From Taibaiella chishuiensis (GTDB lineage Bacteria > Bacteroidota > Bacteroidia > Chitinophagales > Chitinophagaceae): a stretch of DNA of 64,000 nt. Positions 24,512-34,039 of this stretch are shown here, piece by piece; position 1 is the stretch's first letter, and the number at the start of each line of letters is the position of its first letter. Under the pieces are notes generated by a model. The model had not been told where the DNA came from, did no database searches, and saw nothing but the letters and a program-made list of their open reading frames with translations. Both the position numbers and the translations under genes were made by a program. The DNA is taken from assembly GCF_003014535.1 (NCBI RefSeq), contig NZ_PYGD01000002.1, forward strand, positions 434,001 to 498,000, written 5' to 3'.

Positions 24512-27500
24512 ATGAATCAACGCTTTACAACACTGATTTTCCTGGTGTTCCTGCTTTTCGCAAAGCAAACGGTGAGCAGGGCGCAAAGCCTGCCGGGCGA
24601 CTCGCTCGCTTTCGGCCCCATGTTCAGCGCGGTATACCACGACTCGGTGCGGGTATGGGTACTTACCAAAAATGGAACAGGGTCGGGCGACGTGCTCAGC
24701 CTCGAGCTCACAGCAGCCGGTGGCGGTATACCGCTTACCGGCACAGCCTACAACTCGGATACCCGTATCGGGTACAACCTCCGTTCTTATCTCTATACCG
24801 GTCTTACACCAGGGCAGGACTACTATGCCCGCGTTAAAAAGAATGGTACTACCGTATTGCGTACTTCCCTGGTACGTAACGGCGCAGCAACAGTGAGCGA
24901 TTTCGAATTCCTGGCGGGAGGCTGTGGCCGTATCTATGATACGAGCAGGTGTATCGACCGGCCCGAATCGATGACACATACCAATGGTACGCCGAATATC
25001 TATAAGTACATGGCCGGCGAGAACAGCGATATGATGGTCTGGTTGGGCGATGCCACTTACCTGCTTGGGCTCGAACACACGATGGGCGTAGTTTGCCCGG
25101 GTGCAGTAAACGATTGGGATAATATGGATGCGCTTTTTGCACGTTACTATTTCTATCGCGGCTTCCATGATTCGCTGTTGCGCGCAATGCCCCAGCTGGC
25201 GATCCCGGATAACCACGATCTCGGCGGCAATGAGTTCAATAAGAACATGCCGACACTGGGCATTGCCAAAGATAACTTCCGCAACTGGTGGCCCAACCCG
25301 CAATACCTGACCAATACACAGGGTTCGGGGCTTTACTCCTCTTATCGTTATAAGGATGTGGAGTTTTTCCTGCTCGATAACCGCAGTTACCGCGAGAGCA
25401 CGACCAAACACCTGGGTACCGAACAGCTGGCCTGGCTGAAACAAGCCCTGCTCAACTCTACCGCTACTTTTAAAGTATTGATATCCGGCACGCCTTCGTT
25501 TAACAAGGCCTGGGGTGGCAGGAACTTTAGCATCACCGCAGAATGCGATACGCTGCTCCGCTTTATCAAGACCAACAATATCAACGGTGTGTTGTGTTAC
25601 AGCGCCGATATCCACGCCCAGGAGTTTTATGGCAAATACAACGATCATACTTATCCTTTCTTTGATGTGATCTCCGGCAACCTGGCTTCCGATATCGGTA
25701 ACTCGACCAGTATCAACCGCAACAACGACGCCATGTTCTCTTCCAACATGCAGACCTATATGCGCACGAACATTTACGGGGCACCCGGCAACAGGCGGTA
25801 CAAGATCGAATATGTATCGCCGCAGGGTGTTATCTTTTTCAGTTCTATCATCCACGAGGATATGCTGAAGAGTATCGATGACAGTACGAAGAAACTGGCT
25901 TTGTCTTTCAGCGCTGCTCTTACCGACTCTTCGGCCTATGGCCGCGTACCTGTAGCTACAGGCATCACTTATGTAAACGACCGTAAAGAAACGGCGGCAG
26001 CTGCTGCATCGTTTAACGGTACGGCTTCCGTGTCGGTACCTTATGCAGCCGAACTCGATATGAAGGACCGTACCTTCAGTATTGCTTACTGGGCCAGGCC
26101 GGCACAGTTTGCAGCGACCGGTTATAGTGCCGTACTTTCCAACAGTACCGGCAGCAACGGTTTCAGCCTGGGCTTCGACGATGCGGGTCACCCTGTATTT
26201 GTAAACCATGCCAACGGCAATACCTATGCCGCACCTCTCAAAGTAAATGCCGGGCATTGGAGCCATATGGTGTGGAAATATGATAACGTAAAAATGCAGC
26301 TGACGCTGTATGTAAACGGGCAGCAGGTACAGCGCTGGACCGGTGTGGCTACCCCGGAAGCAGCTACAGGAGCTATTTTGCTGGGTAACAATATCCAGGA
26401 TAAAGGTTATAAGGGCGCCCTGGACGAAGTAAAGATCTATGGTAAACTGATCCAGGATAAACTGGTCCAGGAACTGGGCGAATATGTGCCGCACCGTGGC
26501 GAAGCCATCAAACTTACCGGTTCGCAAAGCATGTATATTCCTTCGGCTACGATCAACCCGGTTTTTGCAGGCGCCTTTACCGTTGAGTTCTGGTCCCGCT
26601 TTACGGGCAGCGTAGCAGGCCCGGTAGTATCTACTCATGGCCGTATCAATAACCAGACCACGGGTTGGGATATCGAGTTTACCAACAACAAACCCAATGT
26701 GGTATTTGGTAACAACAGCACATCGGGCTGGCTCAAGATCAACGAAGCTGGCTTCCCCTGGCAGGTGAACGAATGGAACCATATTGCGATGACGGCCGTA
26801 CCCGGCGACTCGCTGTACCTTTATGTAAACGGCGATAAGGTAGGTAGCGTGAAATATACCAGCTATTACGCCAATACCTTCAACTTCGGCCTGGGCAAGA
26901 GCTCCTACTACAATAGTGTAGCCCAGGTGGAGATGGATGAACTGCGTATCTGGAATGTACCGCAAAACAAAGACAGCATCAATAAACGGATGCACTATAA
27001 ACTCAGCGGTACGGAAAATAATCTCGCCTTTTATTACGACTTCAGCCCGCATACCGATACTTCGATCATCAGCAAAGGCAGCACTGCCACGGTATTGCAG
27101 TTAAATGGTGCACAGCTCCTGGAGTCCTCTGCACCCGTTGTCGATATCCGCCCCGAATACCGCAGTCCCGCAGCCGGTAGCTGGAGTATCCGCAGGAAGG
27201 GTAGCGCAGGTTTAACGGTAAGCGATCCCATTACGATCCTCAACAGCAACCTGGTAGCCGGGCATAAAAATGCGAGTACGATCGCCACGGTACCCGGCAG
27301 CACGGGAGTACATTACCTGCAAGGCGGCTGGCAGATCGATGCGCTTAATATGCCGGTGGTCAACCTGAAGCTGGCTTTGAACGAATGCCTGCCGGCTTAT
27401 GATTCCATCAGTCATATCGCTTCGGAGTATTACCTGCTCAAGGAAGATGGTCCCGGGATGGAAGTGGCCGCAACCGGTTATTTCGACGGTAATAACCTGT

Positions 27501-29209
27501 CCTTTATGAATGTATTTGTAGATACCGGTGTATACTATATAGGCTGGAAGCCCGATACGGCCGCTGTACTGTTCGACCGCGGCGGGGTATTGTCGATGCA
27601 GGGCGCCCAGGAGGTGTATGTACCTTCGGCAGCCGTGAACAGTGCTATGGCTGCAGGCTTTACTGTAGAGCTCTGGGGCAGGCTGATGCAGGATCCGCCG
27701 AATAATGCCAAACTGATCGGCAAATCGGCCAATACCGGCGGCTCCAGCGGTTTCGAGCTCGAGTTCCTTAGCAATAATGCGATACAGGCCACCTTCGGTA
27801 ACAATACCGGCGGCTGGAATTCCATAGCATCGGACAAACCCTGGAATATCGGCGAATGGAACCACGTAGCCATTACCGGCAATGCCGGCGGCACGCTGAA
27901 GTTATACCTGAATGGTAACCTCGTGGGGTCTAAACCGTTTACCGCTTTTTATCCCAATACCAATGCACTGGCCCTGGGTAAGAACATCGCCAACCAGAAC
28001 CCGACCATTGCCATGATCGATGAGCTGCGGATCTGGAACAAGGAAAAAACAGAAGCAGAAATCCGCAACCAGATGCACTTGTCCGCAACACCGGACACCG
28101 GTCTGAAATTCAACTATACCTTTAACCAGGCCGATAATGGTAAAGCGATCAACTTTGCCACGGTGCAGGACAGTATCCCGATGCTGAATGCCCGTATTAT
28201 ACCGGCTACATCGCCGGTGGGCCGTATCGACCAGCCGCAGCAGTTTGCCGTAAACGGTAGCTGGAGCGTGCGGGATTCGGCCAATGGCGGCCTGTACATC
28301 GCCGTATCTATCCCGGATTACGATGCCAACCTGATTGTGGGTAAAGACAGTACAAGCGGTAACGATACTTTGTTTGCCGTGCCTGCCGGTATTAAACTCC
28401 GTAAGCTCTGGCAGCTCGATCCGCTTAAGGTGGCTGCCGGCGCCTTTACATTCGATGGTCCTTCGGTATTCGGCGCCTCCTGGCCCGATGTTAAGGACGA
28501 TGCACTGGAATTCTACCTGTTAAAGAAAAATGCCACGAATGATATGGTGATCGAAGCGGTAGGTACCGAAGCCAATGATAAGGTAAGCTTCCCCGGCATC
28601 AATATCGGTTATGGTTTGTATACCCTGGGCTGGCAGAGCGAAGACGGTATTGTATTGCCGCTTACCTGGGGCTATGTGCGTGCCGCGGTACGCGATGCCG
28701 CTTCTAATATCGTAGAATGGCAAACCCTGCAGGAACAACAGGTAAAACAATTCGAGATCGAACGTGCGGAGAACGGCCGCGACTTCAGCCTGGTAGGCCA
28801 GGTGGCAGCAGCCGGTAACAGCGGCAAGCCCCTTGCTTACAGTTATGTCGATGCGGCGATCCGTACTTCGGTACCCGCTTACTATTACCGGGTCCGCCAG
28901 ACGGATATCGACGGCCGCTTCTCGTATTCGCCCGTGGTGCGGGTATCCCGCAAGGAGCAGGAACAGTTCAATATCGGGCTGGCGCCTAACCCCGGTGCGA
29001 GCGAGCTGATGACCATCAGCCTGAAAGACGGTACGGAAGGCCTCTATGCCTTGCAACTTTCTGATGTAGCAGGTAAAACGGTATGGTATGGCGAACTCCA
29101 GCTGAGCAGCAAGCCGGTACGCTTCCTGCCAACCCTGGCCAAAGGGGTTTACTTCCTGACGGCACAAAACCAGGGACGAACAGAGACCCGCAAAATTGTA
29201 GTACGTTAA
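24512..29209 (+). CDS. PhoD-like metallophosphatase with three LamG domains, T9SS-sorted
   Basis: A 1565-residue secreted protein. The order is: signal peptide (residues 1-25, ending in SRAQ); Fn3-like entry domain; PhoD-type phosphatase core about 125-440; LamG/concanavalin-like domains at about 500-650, 668-830 and 1026-1190; Fn3-like VEWQTLQEQQVKQFEIERAE segment near 1410-1490; and a T9SS type A sorting domain (LAPNPGASE to GVYFLTAQNQGRT...KIVVR). PhoD motifs are FLAGGCGR, VWLGDATYL, AIPDNHDLGG, FLLDNRSY and CYSADIHAQEF. It would hydrolyse phosphodiesters or monoesters at the cell surface, with LamG domains for carbohydrate binding. A long open frame on the opposite strand is a shadow. Confidence 0.85.
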   Translation: MNQRFTTLIFLVFLLFAKQTVSRAQSLPGDSLAFGPMFSAVYHDSVRVWVLTKNGTGSGDVLSLELTAAGGGIPLTGTAYNSDTRIGYNLRSYLYTGLTPGQDYYARVKKNGTTVLRTSLVRNGAATVSDFEFLAGGCGRIYDTSRCIDRPESMTHTNGTPNIYKYMAGENSDMMVWLGDATYLLGLEHTMGVVCPGAVNDWDNMDALFARYYFYRGFHDSLLRAMPQLAIPDNHDLGGNEFNKNMPTLGIAKDNFRNWWPNPQYLTNTQGSGLYSSYRYKDVEFFLLDNRSYRESTTKHLGTEQLAWLKQALLNSTATFKVLISGTPSFNKAWGGRNFSITAECDTLLRFIKTNNINGVLCYSADIHAQEFYGKYNDHTYPFFDVISGNLASDIGNSTSINRNNDAMFSSNMQTYMRTNIYGAPGNRRYKIEYVSPQGVIFFSSIIHEDMLKSIDDSTKKLALSFSAALTDSSAYGRVPVATGITYVNDRKETAAAAASFNGTASVSVPYAAELDMKDRTFSIAYWARPAQFAATGYSAVLSNSTGSNGFSLGFDDAGHPVFVNHANGNTYAAPLKVNAGHWSHMVWKYDNVKMQLTLYVNGQQVQRWTGVATPEAATGAILLGNNIQDKGYKGALDEVKIYGKLIQDKLVQELGEYVPHRGEAIKLTGSQSMYIPSATINPVFAGAFTVEFWSRFTGSVAGPVVSTHGRINNQTTGWDIEFTNNKPNVVFGNNSTSGWLKINEAGFPWQVNEWNHIAMTAVPGDSLYLYVNGDKVGSVKYTSYYANTFNFGLGKSSYYNSVAQVEMDELRIWNVPQNKDSINKRMHYKLSGTENNLAFYYDFSPHTDTSIISKGSTATVLQLNGAQLLESSAPVVDIRPEYRSPAAGSWSIRRKGSAGLTVSDPITILNSNLVAGHKNASTIATVPGSTGVHYLQGGWQIDALNMPVVNLKLALNECLPAYDSISHIASEYYLLKEDGPGMEVAATGYFDGNNLSFMNVFVDTGVYYIGWKPDTAAVLFDRGGVLSMQGAQEVYVPSAAVNSAMAAGFTVELWGRLMQDPPNNAKLIGKSANTGGSSGFELEFLSNNAIQATFGNNTGGWNSIASDKPWNIGEWNHVAITGNAGGTLKLYLNGNLVGSKPFTAFYPNTNALALGKNIANQNPTIAMIDELRIWNKEKTEAEIRNQMHLSATPDTGLKFNYTFNQADNGKAINFATVQDSIPMLNARIIPATSPVGRIDQPQQFAVNGSWSVRDSANGGLYIAVSIPDYDANLIVGKDSTSGNDTLFAVPAGIKLRKLWQLDPLKVAAGAFTFDGPSVFGASWPDVKDDALEFYLLKKNATNDMVIEAVGTEANDKVSFPGINIGYGLYTLGWQSEDGIVLPLTWGYVRAAVRDAASNIVEWQTLQEQQVKQFEIERAENGRDFSLVGQVAAAGNSGKPLAYSYVDAAIRTSVPAYYYRVRQTDIDGRFSYSPVVRVSRKEQEQFNIGLAPNPGASELMTISLKDGTEGLYALQLSDVAGKTVWYGELQLSSKPVRFLPTLAKGVYFLTAQNQGRTETRKIVVR

Positions 29210-29536
29210 TACCGTAGTAAAACTGCTTTTATCGATGAGGGGTAGTCCGCAGGGCTACCCCTTGTCGTATACAGGCGGGTCGCAACGGTAAAAAATACCA
29301 GGGCCCCGCTTTGGGTAAATCGTTAATTAATGTGAAAATATAAGACAATGTCCTGAATCTTTAATTTTTGTATTAAGGGCTGTATGCTTTTCCTGTTGCG
29401 GATTTGGGCCGCTTTTTGAGGGACAGGTGCCGGTAGTTTTTTCAGCCTATGGTGTTGGAGGGGATAGGGTTATGCTCCGCTGGCGCGCTACGACGAATCA
29501 AATAAAATTATATCTTGCAATAACTTTTGTCCCGTT
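29210..29536. other. intergenic region with hairpin
   Basis: Contains the hairpin at 29239-29261 and otherwise no gene. Just before the next gene lies TAACTTTTG, a loose match to the -7 consensus. The rest is unremarkable. Confidence 0.5.
29239..29261 (+). terminator. hairpin terminator after phosphatase gene
   Basis: GGGGTAG pairs with CTACCCC around a 9-base loop, 30 bases after the stop codon, followed by TTGTCGTAT. The stem is only 7 bp and the T-run is weak, so termination efficiency is uncertain. Confidence 0.55.
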
Positions 29537-29938
29537 TTGAAAAAGTTCGTTGCCGTCATATTGATCGTTTTGCTGGCTGCCAATGTAAGCGGCGCCACGC
29601 TTTCTTACCATTTCTGCGGTAAGATCCTGCAGCGTTTTGCCCTGGATCTGCAGAAGCAGCAAACGGGTTGCTGCTGCAGTAAAATGGAGCAGAAAAAAGA
29701 AAAACGTTGTTGCAAGACCAAACATTGCAAGGTTACGGTCGACGAAAGCAAATCACTGGCCAAACAATTATCTTTCTCCAAAACCTTTATGGCCGATGCT
29801 GTGCTTACAGCGCCGGTACAGGTAGTGGTACAGCAGGTACCCCTGCCGGAGCCCCGCTACAGGGTGCCTCCCGCACATGCCCCGCCTTCGGGGAGCCCGG
29901 TGCCTTTGCACATTCTCTACCAGCAATTCCTGATTTGA
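29537..29938 (+). CDS. HYC_CC_PP family small exported protein
   Basis: A 133-residue protein that starts with TTG. The start is supported because it gives a perfect signal peptide (MKKFVAVILIVLLAANVSG), and the next Met is at residue 50, beyond the conserved region. Motifs in order are YHFCGK (the HYC element), a CCC cluster with a second CC in KKEKRCCKTKHC, and a Pro-rich C-terminus with PP. This is the pattern of the HYC_CC_PP family of Bacteroidota, frequently encoded near copper and heavy-metal genes. Many Cys and His suggest metal binding, but no function is proven. It opens the copper cluster. Confidence 0.75.
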   Translation: MKKFVAVILIVLLAANVSGATLSYHFCGKILQRFALDLQKQQTGCCCSKMEQKKEKRCCKTKHCKVTVDESKSLAKQLSFSKTFMADAVLTAPVQVVVQQVPLPEPRYRVPPAHAPPSGSPVPLHILYQQFLI

Positions 29939-30105
29939 TTTAGCGCTTTATTGTCATCCCGCAGGCCTTAGCCTGGGGGCTTTACTGTTTATGCCCGTAT
30001 CTCCGGGTATAGCTCCTTGTACCCATCCGGTTACCGGCGCTGAGCAGCATGCAAAATCGTTTGCAGACTTATACTAATCAAAATCATCCCCAAAAAATAT
30101 TCAAA

Positions 30106-30900
30106 ATGTCTACTCTTATCAGGATAGCCGCTGCAGCATTGCTGGCGGTAAGCACCTTGTCTGCCACCGCGCAGACCACTGCCCTTAATTTCAATACGAC
30201 CGATTGTAACGGTAATGCCGCCAATCTTTTTGCCGACCTCGATGCCGGTAAAGCCGTCGTGCTCTTTTATTTTATGCCTAATTGCGGCAGCTGCCCGCCA
30301 CCGGCGCAGAAGATACAGGCCATGGCCAACCGTATCAATGCCACCTATCCCGGCAAAGTAAAAGCCTATGCCTTCCCGTTCAACAATACCACCGGTTGTA
30401 CCTATACCAAAACCTGGGTAACCTCCAATAATCTGTCGTTGTATGCGCCCGTAGACAGCGGCGCCAGCGCCGTTGCGCATTATGGCGGCTTCGGTATGCC
30501 TACTGTCGTACTGGTGGGTGGCAGCAACCACCGCGTTATGTTCTCCACACTCAGTTTCAATACCAGCGATACCACGATTATGCGCGACAGTATCCTGGCC
30601 CTGATCGGTGCGCCCACCGGTTTGCAGGAGGTAGCGGGCAACGTAAGCAGTATAAAACTGTACCCTAACCCGGCATCGGAGTCGACTACCATCAATGTGG
30701 CCCTGAAAGCACAGGGTAGCCTGGTAATCGATGTGGTAGATATGGCAGGCCGCAGGGTGGCGCTGATCAGCGAAGACAAAACCGCTACAGGTATCATTAA
30801 GCACACCTTCAATACCAGCAGGCTGGCCAGTGGCAGTTATACCGTAAGGATCAATGCCGATGGCAGGATCCTCAACCGCAAACTCCATGTGGTACATTAG
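30106..30900 (+). CDS. T9SS-sorted thioredoxin-like (redoxin) protein
   Basis: The start is placed at ATG 30106 (MSTLIRIAAAALLAVS), which gives a signal peptide ending in SATAQ; an upstream in-frame ATG lacks one. The mature part is a thioredoxin fold with a CGSC active site (Cys60, Cys63 in MPNCGSCPPPAQ) and a cis-Pro loop (GFGMPTVVLVGG). A T9SS type A sorting domain follows (KLYPNPASE...GSYTVRINADGRI). A surface-exported thiol-disulfide protein next to a multicopper oxidase suggests a role in copper or thiol redox outside the cell. The next gene starts within its last codons. Confidence 0.82.
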   Translation: MSTLIRIAAAALLAVSTLSATAQTTALNFNTTDCNGNAANLFADLDAGKAVVLFYFMPNCGSCPPPAQKIQAMANRINATYPGKVKAYAFPFNNTTGCTYTKTWVTSNNLSLYAPVDSGASAVAHYGGFGMPTVVLVGGSNHRVMFSTLSFNTSDTTIMRDSILALIGAPTGLQEVAGNVSSIKLYPNPASESTTINVALKAQGSLVIDVVDMAGRRVALISEDKTATGIIKHTFNTSRLASGSYTVRINADGRILNRKLHVVH

Positions 30901-31570
30901 CAGCAACAGGAGGAGCGTCCTATGGGCGATCCTCCTGCTGTTTACCGTACGGTATGCCGCCGCGCAAAGTTATGAGCACCAACCGGGCGATACGCTCCGG
31001 GGGCAGGCCGCATTCAATGATATCAGCGTATTCAATATCATCCAGGTGCATCCCGGCCAGGATACCCTGCACTTCCGCTGGCAGCGGCATAGCGTTGCGA
31101 TGCCGCCGGGCTGGACGGCCAGTATCTGCGATAACGGCAACTGTTATACCGAACTGCGCGACAGCGGTCGGATGGCGCCTATCGTACCCGGAGATAATGG
31201 CCTGATGAGCCTGCATCTCGATCCGGGATCGACACCCGGAACAGGCGTGATCCGGTATATCCTCGAAGAGGAAAACAGCGGACGCTCCGATACCCTTACC
31301 TGGATCATCAGTGCGGGTACCGGCACCGCTGTACAGGACCCGGTCCTGCCCGATCCCCTGGTTTATGTAACAGACCGGCAACTGGTTGCGCTCCGGCTTG
31401 ACGGGCGCTACAGGGCAGCGGCCCTCTACAGTGCCGATGGCCGTTTGCTCGCGTTCGTACCCCTTGCCGGCGACTCCTGGCGCTTGTCGCTGGCGGCTTA
31501 TAGTCCGGGTGTGTTGTTGTTGAAATTATATGGAAAAAGAAATTTTATTAAGAGCGTCTTAAACTATTAA
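30887..31570 (+). CDS. exported protein of unknown function
   Basis: The start is set at ATG 30887, overlapping the redoxin stop by 14 bases; upstream in-frame codons lack family support. The product begins with a basic stretch and hydrophobic helix (VLWAILLLFTVRYAAAQ), a signal peptide. The mature part is an Ig-like beta domain (DISVFNIIQVHPGQDTLHFRWQR, then CDNGNCYTEL). The C-terminal about 70 residues (LYSADGRLLAFVPL...YSPGVLLLKLYG) resemble a degenerate T9SS sorting domain. Overlap with the redoxin and a 4-base gap to the multicopper oxidase show it belongs to that operon. I do not recognise a function. Confidence 0.75.
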   Translation: MWYISSNRRSVLWAILLLFTVRYAAAQSYEHQPGDTLRGQAAFNDISVFNIIQVHPGQDTLHFRWQRHSVAMPPGWTASICDNGNCYTELRDSGRMAPIVPGDNGLMSLHLDPGSTPGTGVIRYILEEENSGRSDTLTWIISAGTGTAVQDPVLPDPLVYVTDRQLVALRLDGRYRAAALYSADGRLLAFVPLAGDSWRLSLAAYSPGVLLLKLYGKRNFIKSVLNY

Positions 31571-31574
31571 CAGA

Positions 31575-33299
31575 ATGATGTATGCCTATAGAACCCTATT
31601 AGCCCTGCTGTGCCTGTCGTACGGCGCTGCGGCGCAGAACGCTTTGTCGATCCCGCCGGTGCTTACCGGCACCACTTTTAACCTGACGGTGCAAACCGGC
31701 AGCCGGAGTTTTTATCCTTCGGTCAGCACGCCTACACTCGGTATCAATGCGGGCTGGATGGCGCCTACCATCGTGGTCAATAAGGGCGATAGCATTACCC
31801 TTAACGTGATCAATAACCTGAACCAGAAAACGACCATGCACTGGCATGGCCTGCATGTATCGCCCAAAAACGACGGCGGACCGCACCAGTCCATCAATGC
31901 GGGCGCCACCTGGAGCCCTTCGTTCAAGGTGCGGAACAATGCCGGCACCTTCTGGTACCACCCGCATGGCGCCGGGCAAACCGATCCCCAGATATCGAGG
32001 GGGCTTGCCGGTTTCTTTATTATACACGATCCGTTGGAACAGGCCCTGGCCATACCCCATAACTACGGACAGGACGATATACCCCTGGTGGTGCAGAGCA
32101 AAGCGTTCGACGAGCTCGGGCAGATCATGATCGCATCCAATATGGATACCGCGTTGTTCGTCAACGGTACGCTTCATCCTTATCTCGATGCGCCTGCCCA
32201 GGTGATCAGGCTGCGTTTGCTGAATGCGAGCAGCCTGCGGAGTTATAATTTCGGCTTATCGGGCGGGCAATCGCTATACCAGATCGCTACCGATGGTGGC
32301 CTGCTGGATACGCCGAGGACCCTTACCCGGTTATTGCTGTCGCCCGGTGAAAGAGCCGAAGTACTGATCAACCTGTCGGGTATGACGGGTAATACGCTTT
32401 ACCTCCGCAGCTTTGGTTCGGAAATACCGGAAGGTGTTTACGGCGCCGCAGTGGTAGGCGCTGGCGCCGATACCATTCATGAATATGAACACAACATGCG
32501 GAATGGTGCGGATTTCGACCTGTTGCGGATCAATGTTACCGCGCCTACGGCATCGCCTGTTACCGCGATACCGGCTACGCTTGTGCCGTTGATACCCTTC
32601 GATCCTGCGCAGGCTACCCATTTCCGCAGCATCGTGCTGGATACTATACGCCTGTTGCCCGCCGATGTGCCCAATCGTGCCGACGGGCCGTTTGGCATCA
32701 ATAACAAGACTTTCGATATGGATGTGATCAACGAAACCGTGCAGCTGAACACTACCGAGATATGGACCATAAAGAACCATACCCTGGTGGCACACCCCTT
32801 TCATATACATGATATCCAGTTCAATATTATCCAGGAGGGCGGTATCAACCTGCCGCCGGGCAAAATGGGCTGGAAAGATGTGGTGGTGGTCAGGCCGGGC
32901 GATAGCGTAAAGGTGCTGACCAAATTTGAAACCTTTGCCGATCCCGATGTACCTTATATGTACCACTGCCATTTGCTGCATCATGAAGATGACGGTATGA
33001 TGGGTACCTTCCTCGTGGTAGATTCTACGAAAACGGGAATCCGCGACCGGGTCCCGGCCGGTCCTGCATTCCGTATCGCGCCCAACCCGGCTCATAACCA
33101 GGTGACCCTTTATCTGGAGCAGGACCTACACGAAAACAGGCAGATTACGATTACCGACCTGGCCGGCCGCCAGGTATATACCACCGGCAGCGATCGCAGT
33201 GAACTGCGTATCGATGTGTCGGGCTGGCCGAAAGGCGTTTACTTCCTGAACGTAACCGGGAAGCAGGGCAAGACCACGCGTAAAATGACCATTTGGTAA
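31575..33299 (+). CDS. T9SS-sorted multicopper oxidase
   Basis: A 574-residue exported oxidase with all four copper motifs: HWHG (His89, His91), FWYHPHG, HPFHIHD (from His407) and YHCHLLHHEDDGMM (His464-Cys465-His466). Order and spacing fit three-domain laccase/CueO/CotA-like enzymes. The signal peptide ends in GAAAQ. After the oxidase a C-terminal type A sorting domain follows (IAPNPAHNQ...GVYFLNVTGKQ). It would oxidise Cu(I) or phenolic substrates with oxygen outside the outer membrane or on the surface. It is coupled to the two upstream exported genes and followed by a terminator and the copper regulator/CopA genes, so copper detoxification is the likely job. Confidence 0.9.
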   Translation: MMYAYRTLLALLCLSYGAAAQNALSIPPVLTGTTFNLTVQTGSRSFYPSVSTPTLGINAGWMAPTIVVNKGDSITLNVINNLNQKTTMHWHGLHVSPKNDGGPHQSINAGATWSPSFKVRNNAGTFWYHPHGAGQTDPQISRGLAGFFIIHDPLEQALAIPHNYGQDDIPLVVQSKAFDELGQIMIASNMDTALFVNGTLHPYLDAPAQVIRLRLLNASSLRSYNFGLSGGQSLYQIATDGGLLDTPRTLTRLLLSPGERAEVLINLSGMTGNTLYLRSFGSEIPEGVYGAAVVGAGADTIHEYEHNMRNGADFDLLRINVTAPTASPVTAIPATLVPLIPFDPAQATHFRSIVLDTIRLLPADVPNRADGPFGINNKTFDMDVINETVQLNTTEIWTIKNHTLVAHPFHIHDIQFNIIQEGGINLPPGKMGWKDVVVVRPGDSVKVLTKFETFADPDVPYMYHCHLLHHEDDGMMGTFLVVDSTKTGIRDRVPAGPAFRIAPNPAHNQVTLYLEQDLHENRQITITDLAGRQVYTTGSDRSELRIDVSGWPKGVYFLNVTGKQGKTTRKMTIW

Positions 33300-33307
33300 C
33301 CAAATAC

Positions 33308-33346
33308 CCGGGCGGGTGGCTGCATTGCGGCTAACCGCCCGGTTTT
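33308..33346 (+). terminator. terminator after multicopper oxidase gene
   Basis: CCGGGCGG pairs with CCGCCCGG across an 18-20 base loop and is followed by TTTTATAC. It separates the exported-protein operon from the regulator gene. Confidence 0.65.
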
Positions 33347-33372
33347 ATACAGTAAAAACGGGAAGAAAATAT

Positions 33373-33966
33373 ATGGGTACTAAGCTGATGATAAAGAATA
33401 TGGTCTGCGACCGCTGTATTATGGCAGTGCAGGCGGTATTGCAGGAGATGGGGCTGCAGGTGCGGCATATTGACCTGGGAACGGTACAGCTCTACGAAGA
33501 TAACCTGGAGCCGCCCCGGATGCAGGAGCTTGCCGGGAGCCTGGAAGCACTGGGGTTTGCACTGATCGCCGATCGCAAGGCCCAGATCATCGAAGCGATC
33601 AAGGTAGGCCTCATCGGGCTTATCCATCACCGCAACGACGAAGGAAAAGTAAAGTACAGCGAGTACCTGACCCGGCTCCTGCAGCTCGACTATCCCTACC
33701 TGAGCAAAGTTTTTTCGGAACACGAAGGCATCACCATCGAACAGTATACGATCCAGCAAAAAATAGAAAAGGTAAAAGAATGGATCTCCTATGGAGAATG
33801 GAGCCTGAGCGAGATTGCCTGGCGGCTCAACTACAGCAGCACCGCGGCTTTGAGCAGCCAGTTTAAAAAAGTGACCGGTATGACACCGAGCGCTTACCGC
33901 GATTGCGGGCGCAACGGGCGCAAAACCCTCGATAAAGTGAATAAACCGGGAACAGGAATTTTATAA
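33373..33966 (+). CDS. AraC family regulator with N-terminal HMA copper-sensing domain
   Basis: The start is set at ATG 33373 (MGTKLMIKNMVCDRC), where the domain begins. Residues 1-65 form a ferredoxin-like HMA fold with the metal-binding CDRC pair (Cys12, Cys15). Residues about 90-185 are the AraC DNA-binding domain (IEKVKEWISYGEWSLSEIAWRLNYSSTAALSSQFKKVTGMTPSAYR). This fusion is common in Bacteroidota next to copper ATPases, and fits a Cu(I)-responsive activator of the copA promoter that begins about 40 bases after its stop. The protein is only 197 aa, with no other sensing domain. Confidence 0.85.
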   Translation: MGTKLMIKNMVCDRCIMAVQAVLQEMGLQVRHIDLGTVQLYEDNLEPPRMQELAGSLEALGFALIADRKAQIIEAIKVGLIGLIHHRNDEGKVKYSEYLTRLLQLDYPYLSKVFSEHEGITIEQYTIQQKIEKVKEWISYGEWSLSEIAWRLNYSSTAALSSQFKKVTGMTPSAYRDCGRNGRKTLDKVNKPGTGIL

Positions 33967-34008
33967 ATCAAATCCATAATCCTGTAACCGCTCCCTGGCC
34001 CGGCGGCG

Positions 34009-34016
34009 TAGCTTTG
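34009..34016 (+). promoter_or_regulatory. candidate -7 promoter box of copA
   Basis: TAGCTTTG, an exact TAnnTTTG match, lies 23 bases before the copA start. No good -33 TTG is at the expected distance. A weak -33 element is what one expects for a promoter that needs the adjacent AraC-HMA activator. Confidence 0.5.
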
Positions 34017-34039
34017 TATTCTAAAAAAATACATCAGCC

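Noticed and set aside
24470..27052. 860-codon minus-strand open frame
   Set aside because: It lies antisense to the PhoD-like gene, has no signal peptide or domain, and its composition is that of a shadow frame.
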